Shown piece after piece: positions 54,494-64,000 of a stretch of 64,000 bases of DNA. Origin of the DNA: Gamsiella multidivaricata (taxonomy: Eukaryota > Mortierellomycota > Mortierellomycetes > Mortierellales > Mortierellaceae); NCBI RefSeq assembly GCF_025024155.1, contig NW_026251740.1, positions 186,001 to 250,000 on the forward strand. The letters are read 5' to 3'. The first letter of the stretch is position 1; every line of letters begins with the position of its first letter. The position numbers were made by a program, and so were the translations under genes. The notes under the pieces were generated by a model. It was not told the origin of the DNA and made no database searches. It saw nothing but the letters and a program-made list of their open reading frames with translations.

Positions 54494-56296
54494 ATGTGGT
54501 CCGTGATTAGATATGTGAAGTAGGAGATGTGAGAAGGGGGAGGGAACAAAAACGTATGCGGCGCCACGTGCTTGCATTCAAATTCAAGGGAGGAGAGAGA
54601 GGGGACCCGGTCTTTGTTTTGTTTGTTTGTGCTCCCTTCCTTCCAGGGGTCTCTCTTCCATATTTGTTTGACTGATCAATTGACCAATGATCCCTTTCGT
54701 TCGCACGGACCAGTCAGCTCTCTCACCCCCTAGCTTACCCCTCCTTTAGCTCGAGCAGACCAAAGACGCGTCTCGCGTGTATTGCAAAGTACACACCCCT
54801 GGTTTATTACTCACATCCAACCGCTTATTCGCCTCTGTCTTTTTACTCGCTCTTGTCAAGTCGCATTCATCACCGATGCATTGCATGCGCATGAACTAGC
54901 AATAAAGCTCTCATGCATGTCCTAGGCGCATCGTTGCAACAGCAACGGAGAAGGGAACTCATGGATTTTTTTTCAAAAAAAAAAAAAAAAAAAAAGATGA
55001 GGCTCGAGATGGCTTACCCGATTTAATGACATGGGTTCTCTGTGTTACCAATCATTTTTTCTTCCCTGGTTGCCAGTTGCCGGTTACTGATTAGGCTTGG
55101 CTCCGTACACAGATTGCACTGCACTCCTCATCCCCTCCGATGCACTCCCTGAGGTCTTTATGCCTCTATTTTTTTTTTCTTTCTATTCTCTGTTTCTCCC
55201 TCCTCCTCCTGCTCCCTTCTCTCCCTCTTTCTTTTTTCTCTCGCGCACTCATGCTCTCTAATTACTTTTCTCTCTTTCTCCCCAATAGTTGGCTTGGTGC
55301 TTGAAGCACTCGTGCAGCTTAGTCCAGTCCAGGTTCAAGCGCGAGTTCAGTTCACCCCCTTGATACCTTTCATGCTTCATTCGTACGACTGTTTTTCTGC
55401 CTTTTGTGTTTTCTTGCCACTCATTTGTACCACTTGCACTGGTTGATGCTTTTTTTAACATCATCTATGCCCTCGGTATATTAATAGAGGGTCTGCGAGG
55501 CACAAAGAGGGAAACTGGGGTGAGAAGACGCGATCAGGCCGCGCTTCAGCGAGGCAACATTCATGCTTGTTTGTTAATTGCTAATTGTATTACTAAACGA
55601 TAAAACTCTCAGAAAATATGGCGGCCGAGCCCCCTTTTCAATGGGCCATTCCCTCTTTGTCTGCATTATCAGACTGCCAAGACCAAGTTCGCTATTCCAC
55701 GGCCCCAGAGCAGAGTGAGGTCTGATCTCGCTATCCCGCCCTCATATCAAGTCAACTGGGTTGTATTGCTATATATCTGAATGCGGCTGGTCTCCTTGCG
55801 TACTCACGTAGGCGGTCTGTGTATGCAACACAACACAGAGCTAAGGAACTAAATAAAATAGAATAATCCCGACCCCCTACTGCCTACTACATGAATTTGC
55901 TTTTTGTATTGCGCATAGGCCAGCCTGGCTTAGCCCACTTTGTTGGCAATAACAGAACACAGCACCGTACTTCGTCGTCCTTATTCTCCACCGATCTTAG
56001 GTGCACCCGATCGCTTCCTTTTCTTCTTTCCTTCTTCCTTTTTTTCCATTTCCCTTTCTTCTTTCTTCTTTCTTCTTTCTTCTTTTTTGTTTTTGCACAT
56101 AGTCTCCATTTTTTTTATTCTTTTCTAAAGCGAAAACAAGCACTGACAACTGCTTGCACGCAAAAAAACGCAGCAGCAGTTAGTAACAAAAATCAGTGCA
56201 TCACTGCAGCAACAGCGGCAATACAACATCAACCACCCTCCCTAGCGAGCTACCACCTTCTTGCTCTCATATCGACCACATCCTCCACGGCACGCT
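54494..56296. promoter_or_regulatory. Divergent 5' region of YbaK-type and cdc24 genes
   Basis: This 1.8-kb gap contains a 21-A run (54977-54997), AGCACTTGC-type spacer and a long T/C-rich leader (about 56020-56130, TTTCTTC units) before cdc24. Open frames up to 178 codons on the plus strand are explained by pyrimidine bias. No gene is seen. Confidence 0.5.
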
Positions 56297-59200
56297 ATGT
56301 TCCACTCTCCCACACTTGTAGACCAGCCTCCTATCCCACCTCCGCTCACCAGAGCCAACTCGGTCGTTTCACTCTATCAGTCATGCCTCAACTTGATCGA
56401 GCGCCTCTCTGGAGTGCCAGACTTTGAGCAATACCTCGACCCTGAGTTGTTCCAGAACATCCAGGCGGGGTCTCCATCGACCATGAGTCCCAACGACCCT
56501 GTGTCGCAGCTCTGGGTCCTCTTCCGACTGGGCGCACCTCTGGCCTGCATCTTCAATGGCCTTCGACCAAAACAACCCTTGAAGATTAATAACACGGACA
56601 CCAGCCTCGGCAATGTCAATGCTTGCAAGGCCTCAGTATTTCATTTTCTCGTTGCTTGCCTCCAGGAATTGCAGTTCAAGGACGACGACCTCTTCACTAT
56701 CTCTGAGCTTTACCAGGATGACACCAATGGATTTGTGAAGGTAAACAGGTTTACCAGCTCACGAGACATGGTGTCTCCCTCTCCTCTTCACTCTGTCCAT
56801 TCAGACCATGGGACACAGATGTGTGAGGGCCCGGACCACCAGGGTCCCTCGCACGACATACTGGCAGTGTACCAAATATAAACAATAATGTACCCAAGTT
56901 GCCCCCACCCCCTGCTCTCAGTCATTTCTCCCTCTCCCCCCGTTGTAACGAACATCAGGCATGCAAAGAAGAGAGAGTAAACTCTATAATGCCAGGCACC
57001 CAACCCACATGCCGATAAGGCAGAGGGACAACAAACAAAAGGCAGGATACATACATAAAAGAAGAACAATGTGGGTCCTTGCAAATTGCTCCATGTGAGG
57101 GGTTGTAAGGAGAGCGAGTGGACTGAAATGGAGATCTGTCCCGCTCAAGGGAACATGAGAGCGCGGGTAGTAAGAGTGTGAGTGAATGGACGAATGGGAA
57201 TATGGGAAGAGGAAAGAAAGGAAGAGGACATTAGTGAGCGCCCATGTCCGCCTGTTGTCGTCCGTCGTCGGCATGGCCCGTGGGCGGCACGGTACGGCAT
57301 GGCATGGCATGGCATGATTAGCCAAGGCACGCCCAGGTATTTCGTGTGCATGGCGTATCCATGTAATCCCCTGTTCGTTTTTCCCAATGCCTCCCCCATG
57401 GTTCGTAGTTGCCCAGCCTACGCTCTTTCCAGCCAGATCATCCCCCATCCCCCTCATTTTTCTTCCCCCCTCTTCTTGCACCCCCCCCCTGCCTTCTCTC
57501 CCAGCCCTTCCTTCTATCCATCTATTGGTTCATATCACTACTGCTTATCCATAATTAATATATTATCTCCCCGTTTTCATGCTTCCTTGCTCCAATTGAG
57601 CGATTATATCTATCACCGCCATATTTCGGAAGGTGCAGAAAATGCATGGGTCCCAGACAGTTTCTTTTTTCAGTGCCCTTCGCACATATACTTACCCCCA
57701 CCTACCTCTCGGTCTGCCACAGAGACGCGTACTTGAACGCGAAAACCGTTTGTGGCAAACACCAGCATGTGTTCCACAAAAGAAAATAAAATAAAATTTC
57801 ACTCACTTTGCCCATCTCACCCTCAGTCCACAATCATTGTGCAACATGGCCATTACTCGGCTGCTGGATGACATCCACCTAGCTGCTTGCTGCCACAATG
57901 GAGTGCTAGTACCAGCGTGCTCTGAGAAACTCTCGGTTCATTCTGTTCCATTCTTCTGATCTGACCACTGGCATGCTGCCTATTCCCATCCTCCCACATC
58001 CCAACTTTTCCTTTCTCTATACGCATAGGTCATCAGGACCGTCAGCATGGTCTTGGATCGCATGGAAGCACAAGGGCTACTTCGCGCCCGACTCTCCAAA
58101 CGTAGCTCCGACCCTGCCAGACCAACCGATAACCGTGCCAAGGTTGTCAACGAGATCTTGGAGACTGAGCGCATCTACGTGCAAGACCTGGAGAACCTCC
58201 AGGCTTACATGCGTGCGCTGCAGTCCGAGGGAACTGTGGTCTCCCCCGAAACGATTCACCTTATCTTTGGAAACCTCAATGCCCTGGTGGATTTCCAGCG
58301 CCGCTTCCTGATTGCGATTGAGACGAATGCCGCACTTCCCTCTCATGAACAGAACTTTGGCCAGGTCTTTCTGCAGCATGAAGAAGCATTCGCAGTTTAC
58401 GAACCCTTCTGTGCCAATGTTAAAGATGCCAGCGCTTTGGTGGTCCAAGAGTTCGATAAGTTGCAGGTATGTGTCTAAAGAACATCGCGTATCGACCATT
58501 TGAGTTCCAGAATATTGGAGCTAACCCGCCGATCCCTTTTGTACAAAAATGACCTTTGTAGAAAATGAACCATTTCCTGGACGCTCAACATGGTGTCAAC
58601 TCGAATCTGATCAAGCCTGTCCAGCGCATCTGCAAGTATCCTCTCTTCATGCATGAGCTCATCAAGCTGACTGATCCAGAGCACCCATGCTATCGTGACC
58701 TGGTCGAGGGTCAGGACGCCATTAAGCGTGTAGCCGAAAAGATTAACGAAACCAACCGCCGACAGGAAAATCAGGCAACTGCCATGGCCCTGCAGCACCG
58801 CGTCGCCTGGAAGGATGGAGAGTTGGTCTCCGACTTTGGCATCCTGCTTCTCCACGATACCTTGCTGAATCCTCGAGGATCTCCTGACAAGGCGTTGGAG
58901 GTCTATCTGTTTGAAAAGATCTTGGTGTGCTGCCAGAGTATTGTCAGCCGAAAGAAGCAGACCAACCCCTTGACACGTAGCTCCAAGCCCAAGCCAACAC
59001 TCCACCTGAACGGCCGAATTTACATCAACAACATCAAGTCGATCCGGCCAGTCTCTATTTCAGGCTCATACGTCCTGCATGTCGTCTGGAATGTTGCAGC
59101 TGAAGAGTTCGAGCTGCGTTGTAGGACAGAGGACCAGCTCAAGAAGTGGCACAGCGTCCTCGATAAGCTAGTTACTGAAGCCAACGCCGAGCGCTCGGAT

Positions 59201-60361
59201 ATCGTTCCAATGAACAGCTATATGGAGGCGTCTGCTCTTACCCATGAAAGCCCGTCGTCCTTTTTCCGTGACGATGATGGTTACCTCGATGACGATCTGG
59301 ATGGCGATGAAGACGACGGTTATGATGAGCTGCGTGGCCAGCGCAACCACTCGTTACCCTTTGGTTTATCGTCTCAATCTTCTACGCTCGTATCTCGTTC
59401 AAGGGCAAAGACAGAGGACGGATCGGCACCCTCAAATGGAACCTGGAATGGCCGCACAGGTGGTTACAGTGGCCATGGCACCACCAACGGCAGATCAGGG
59501 GCCACCGGCATGTCCTTACCCCCTTTGCCTCGCACCTACAGCAGCTCGAGCACGGCTATGGGCGTTGTCTCCCCAGGCGAATACCCATACTCGCCTCCGT
59601 CCTCCTACCCGGCCTCGCCTACAGTCCCGAATCCTCGAGGCTCCGGCGGCAGCGGATCTTGGCAGAAACGAGGTAATGGTGACAGCCATTCGCCTTTGAG
59701 CGATACCATGTCCAAGTTCATGGCATCCGATGATCATGCCCCTGGTCAACCCTTGGTCAGAAACGCCTCAGCTGGGTACTCTTACAACGCAACCCCAGCA
59801 GCAGCTCCTCCAGTACCCCCGATCCCAGGACCGCTTCGTGTTCGAGCCCAGAGTAGCCCCAATATTCACTCCACTGGCGGTGGACCTTCGTGGAATAATG
59901 TTCCAGAATTACCGAACCATTCACGCAAGCCCTCCAACGCGAGCGGAACAAACTCGCCGACGACGCCGCATCCGAGCAGCACTTGTCCAACCGCCCCAGC
60001 GGTTCCCACCATCCCCTCAATCCACGCCTCGCCCCACTCAGATGCAACTCGCACATTGCATCATCAGCCTTCTAACAGCACCCTGAATCCCAACGGTGTG
60101 CCCCAGCTCAGAATCAAGGTCAACTATCAGGAAGACTCTTATCTGATTGTTGTAGCTATCCAGATCGGATACAATGAGCTCATTGAGCGCGTGGAGAAAA
60201 AGATCCGTCTTTGCGGCAGCCGTCGTGCCGAGAACCAGCCCCTTCGCCTTCGATACAAGGACGAGGACAACGACTATATCATCATGAAGGACGACGATGA
60301 TATTTCTTTGGCCTTTGAGAGCTGCATCGCTGAAGGTATCATGAACCTACACGTCAGCTAA
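56297..60361 (+). CDS. CDC24: Cdc24-type Rho guanine nucleotide exchange factor
   Basis: Three exons: 56297-56740, 58029-58466 and 58562-60361, in phase, 893 residues. Cdc24 activates Cdc42 at sites of polar growth. The N-terminal CDC24/calponin-like domain spans residues 20-165 (SLYQSCLNLIERLSGVPDFE, then FLVACLQELQFKDDDLFTI, continuing across the intron into VIRTVSMVLDRM). The DH domain (about 187-360) has VVNEILETERIYVQDL and LIKPVQRICKYPLFMHELI. The PH domain (about 384-505) ends in RTEDQLKKWHSVL. A long Ser/Pro-rich linker follows, then a C-terminal PB1 domain (about 809-893) with the acidic OPCA-type motif RYKDEDNDYIIMKDDDDI, which in yeast binds Bem1. Intron 1 is 1288 nt, far longer than any other here. 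Confidence 0.96.
56741..58028 (+). other. 1288-nt intron of cdc24
   Basis: Donor GTAAAC at 56741 and acceptor TAG at 58028. Joining the flanking exons restores a continuous CDC24-domain helix in phase 0. The intron contains a reverse-complement (GGCAT)n run at about 57293-57316 and a C run at about 57479-57489. I see no extra exon inside. Confidence 0.75.
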
Positions 60362-61497
60362 GCATCATCAACAGCTCTGCTTCTATCGCCCAGTTGCTCC
60401 TTCACGCACAGCTCAAGGTTGATGCTCGCCGGGACGCCTCCTAGGGATGGGAAGCAATGTCGTATGGCATCGCACTGGACTACCCAGATCTTTTTTTACT
60501 CTTTTTTCTTTTGTGTCTGTCGTGTGTCGTACTTGCCACTCTTCTTCTCTTTCGCCTCCTCTTCATTTCTTCCTTCCCCATACCTCTTATCTTCTCTCAC
60601 TTCATCTCTTACCTCCACCTTATTGTTTTATTTACTGCATTCTCTGGCGCGGAGTATGGGGAAGTACCTCTGGGCTACGGTATATTCAACATGTTCATTT
60701 CAGCATGTCACACGGCAATGACTTTTCTCTTCCGGCTCAATTCCCCAGCTTTTGTACCGACCCCTGGGAACCTGGTGCAATCGAGTCCCATGACGAAACG
60801 ACATTTTTACGACCTTATTCAATGCTAACGACGATTAACGACTATGCAACGACAGTAACGACACTCTGACGACTCACGAACAACAAATAAGAGAACATTG
60901 TGGCGACGCAATACTACAAAAAAAAATCCATCATGGGATGAGATACAGTACGATGGACAAAGCAAGATGTTGTCCCCCACACGATGTAGTAGTATTGCAC
61001 CTCCCCGCTGTTCCTGCGCTTGCGATATAATCATCAGGGTTTCCAGAGTACATTGGAAAAAATCTCTTCAGTCCAGTTTGTCCTTTTTTCCTTTCTTTCT
61101 TCGAAAAAACGATTTGCCACTTCGGCAAAGTCGCTTCGACGCGATCAATTACGTTAATGACCACCCATCCCATGTATATACACTTCTCCTTTAATGATTC
61201 GAGATAACGCTCGTATATACGCCATTCACATAGACTACTATTAAGATACCCACTAGTTGGAAAAACAACCGCCTTAATGAATCCCTTCCGATCCTTCCTG
61301 CACCGCGCAACCTTTCCCATAATAGACGAAGAGCGTATGATTTATCTTCTATGTATATAGTCCAAGACGCTTTTCTCAATATAATAATGTCACTCCAGAT
61401 ACCGCTTCGGAGCCAAGAAGTTAAGTCCGCAACATGCGACCCATTTATTCCATCAAGGCCAATGTATTTTTGATGCAACTATACCACACATGCATCT
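60362..61497. other. Convergent intergenic region, no gene seen
   Basis: Lies between the 3' ends of cdc24 and the epoxide-hydrolase-like gene. Overlapping frames at 60419-60869 are pyrimidine-biased. The run TAACGAC/CAACGAC near 60828-60858 is a short imperfect repeat. A stretch near 61400 superficially recalls 5S rRNA but does not fold like it. Confidence 0.5.
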
Positions 61498-63030
61498 TTA
61501 CAATGACGCCTTGCTTCTCCTCAGAGCCAGATCCTCCAGACACGTCTTGAGTGCAGCATTGACCTCGTCCGGCTTCTCGGTCATAACAAAGTGTCCGGCG
61601 TCGATCTCGGTTACCTTGAGCTGGGGCATATGCTCTTTCATCTTCTTGGCTAAATGAGGCCTCAGATAAGGATCGCCCATGGCCTGAATCAACCAGCAGG
61701 GTAGATCGATGTTCTTGCGGAGGCCAACCTCATCCTCAAAATTAACCCTGGTTGTTTTGTAATAGTTCAGGGGTCCTCGGAAGCCAGACAACTTGTACTG
61801 GTCGATGATGTACTCGTAATCCTATTATTCGCAATAATGGTGCCGCCAGCAAAAGTCAGGTGTTCCGCTCAATATGGATCATTCCTTCGATAGAAACGTA
61901 TTAAATTGTTTTTGTTCCATACCTTCTCGTGCATATTTCCCTGACTAAGGACATTAAGTAACATTTTGTGGGGCTAGTTTTGACGATCCGTGCAAATATT
62001 AATACCATTACGTTTCTGGGATCTTATACAGATGATGCCGTTGTTCTTCCTGAATGTCATGCATGCTGCGAAGATACCTTGCGATCCAATTTGGCCGCCG
62101 TCGCTGGATCAGCAAACTCCAGCTGATACTCGAATTCGGGTACCAACTTCACAATCTCTATATTTCATTCAAGTATGATGCAGCCTTGATAAATTGTCGA
62201 CGTTCGAACGAATAGCGAGCATTTGTCGCTCTCGTTAGCGGAGCTTGCTATTGCTAATTTTTTTCTCACCTTCCAGGGAGCGGTAACGAGTTGCAGGAGG
62301 GTTGTACGGGGTACAGATACTATATAGATAAAATAACATAGGCAACACCGACCGGTCCAGGTGTCAATAAATGCATTAATGGATCATACCATTCATTTCA
62401 TTTTCTGGGCTTACGGCGATCCTTACCTGATAATTCCGTGGACTCGATTGGGGTAGTAAAGACCGAATCTCCAGACCGTGGCCCCGCCCCAATCATGTCC
62501 GATAAGCTGAAGGGTTCATTTCAAATAAAATAACGATGTGAAGTCTATCAGTCAACGTACGATGTGGGCGCTCTCGCTTTTCAGGTGTATGCTAAAACTT
62601 ACAGTGACTTTGGAGATGTTCAACGAGTCAAGGAGACCGGCGAGCTGGGTGCAAAGGCTCTTCAGACCGTACTTTTCTAACTCCATAGGTGAATCCTAAG
62701 GATTGCCAAATATGAATGTTAATTGGTTAACAGATATCATTTTCATCTTGAAACTTTATAACCCAAGAACTGCTCTGATCCCTCGTTGTGTTCGCTTACA
62801 GTCTGGCCGTAGCCCAGGCAGTCAGGGACGATGACACGATATCCGAGGTTCGCCAAATACTTGATCTGATGTCTCCATCCGTACCAGATATCTGGGAATC
62901 CGTGAACTAGAAGCAGGGGTTCACCTTTGGGATCACCCTCCTCGACATAATGGTATCTGTGCCCGCAGGTCATTGCGAACTTGTGTTCGAAGCTGTCAGG
63001 ATCGATGTGGAGGGCTGGTGCGGGCGTCAT
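61498..63030 (-). CDS. Soluble epoxide hydrolase-like alpha/beta hydrolase, one frame discrepancy
   Basis: Seven exons: 62800-63030, 62603-62695, 62427-62506, 62270-62320, 62078-62157, 61923-61973 and 61498-61821. Motifs are the oxyanion HGFPDIWYGW (HGxPxxWxxW), DCLGYGQT with DSPMELEKYGL across the intron, nucleophile motif GHDWGG (Asp), and the catalytic His in IDAGHFVMTEKPDEVN with a preceding QAMGDPYL acid region. These residues and order match epoxide hydrolases that open epoxides to diols. All splice phases fit except one: exon 62270-62320 carries one base too many around TACCGCCTCCC, so the frame into the next exon is lost unless that base is absent. A sequence error or a disabling insertion are both possible. 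An in-frame ATG at 63186 could add 52 residues. Confidence 0.8.
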
Positions 63031-64000
63031 GTTGGATAGGAAGGAGATCGCTGAGGGTAATACAATTTCAGAAGGTGAACAGAAACGGGAAGTATAAAGA
63101 GTGGAGAGATGTGTTGCGGACGAGTCGTAAAGATAAAAGGAGTGCGAAGCGGGCGGCGTGGGGAAAGAAATTGACGTCGTGAGCAAAAAAAAAAAAAAAA
63201 AAAAAAAAGCGATCGAGAAATATTTTTATTTTGGTATGATGCACAATTGCATACACTTCAAAATGTATGTGCTTCCCCTTCGATCGGCTAGAGGAGGAGA
63301 CCGATCCGTCTGAGGATGACAGATCAGACATTTGTTCTTCCGCTCCGATGCAAATAGTCTGCGCCCAGTGAACAAGCGAGCAAACTCAGCACGTTTCTCT
63401 CTTCATAGAGTAACAGCGACTAGCACTGTATGTATTATACAACCGGATACATATCAGATGATAGATGGGTGGATATCCGATGTCACAACAGATATCTGGT
63501 TCGTTCTCGAGATGGGTTCCGCTGGTGTGCCCTTCCGCGTTTCACGCGCACCTTGCCGCATGGGCAAACGTAGTGATGGATGTTAATAGGACGAAGAACA
63601 GGGATGCGCGTACGCTAAGGGGTCGCATGATAAGGGCATCATTTCAGGCAATATAATGATACGATTAGTAAACTTGCGAAGAGGATAGTCCTGCATTGAC
63701 AATAAACGCATGCCACGACGTTTTGAATACTTAAGTCTCAATCTGGAAGCATAAAAGTGTCGTCTGGCATCCTATGAAGAAAGCCTCACGCAAGTAGGAG
63801 CCGTTCTATACGTAGACAGATGAAGGCCACCTCTCTGCCTCCTTACTCCGATTTGCGTAATTCCTGGGATAATATTAGGCACCGCACAAGGAGAATACAC
63901 TCCTTATGAAGGCCCTAAGCTCCTCATAGAAAGGATGAAGCTGACGTTGGGAGGCCGTTCACAAAAGCACGCATTCTATTTATTCTATGCCGTCTATCAT
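63031..64000. other. Right end of window, no gene seen
   Basis: 5' region of the epoxide-hydrolase-like gene, with a 24-A run at 63185-63208, then spacer to the window end. Short frames only. Confidence 0.5.

Noticed and set aside
55891..56427. 178-codon ORF before cdc24
   Set aside because: It runs through a T/C-rich leader and overlaps the true cdc24 N-terminus in another frame.
61390..61470. 5S rRNA-like string (AAGAAGTTAAGT)
   Set aside because: Only about 12 bases recall 5S; the flanks do not match and no stems form.

Overview
The window is nuclear DNA from a filamentous early-diverging fungus, most likely Mortierellomycotina (Mortierella or a close relative). The basis is compact genes on both strands, many short GT-AG introns of about 60-120 bp, short intergenic gaps rich in poly-T and CT tracts, and typical fungal housekeeping genes. 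The species assignment is inference; no search was run. I rebuilt exon structures by hand from splice sites and reading-frame phase, and most multi-exon models close exactly in frame. No tRNA, rRNA or CRISPR array was recognised.

Layout. 0-0.5 kb: 5' part of an unknown gene, cut by the window edge. 0.9-7.6 kb: an accessory, decayed block holding a PD-(D/E)XK-nuclease-like family gene, a 309-bp tandem duplication carrying one of its exons, and a broken Fanzor (eukaryotic TnpB-type RNA-guided endonuclease) gene, all read leftward. 9.3-11 kb: a Thr-rich single-pass membrane protein. 11.2-20.4 kb: AMP deaminase, a YJU2/CCDC130 splicing factor, an HDDC2-type HD phosphohydrolase and a glutathione transferase. 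21.7-28.4 kb: a UFD4/TRIP12-type HECT ubiquitin ligase. 28.4-31.9 kb: gene-poor. 32-40 kb: a small basic protein, a PROPPIN/WDR45B homologue, a second Thr-rich membrane protein, a PLP aminotransferase and RNA polymerase III subunit RPC9. 40.8-46.4 kb: a disordered protein, an F-box pseudogene and a Cys-rich membrane protein. 46.6-54.5 kb: an SLC25 carrier, a GPI-type chitin deacetylase, a DUF202 membrane protein and a YbaK-type deacylase. 56.3-60.4 kb: CDC24. 61.5-63 kb: an epoxide-hydrolase-like enzyme.

Most genes are independent housekeeping or cell-surface genes. Loose themes are cell wall and polarity (chitin deacetylase, Cdc24, three single-pass surface proteins) and membrane or phosphate handling (PROPPIN, DUF202). 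The part most worth a second look is 0.9-7.6 kb, where a Fanzor relic with a rearranged RuvC glutamate lies directly beside a duplicated nuclease-like family gene. The F-box pseudogene, whose five stop codons all fit C-to-T change at glutamine codons, is the next most interesting.
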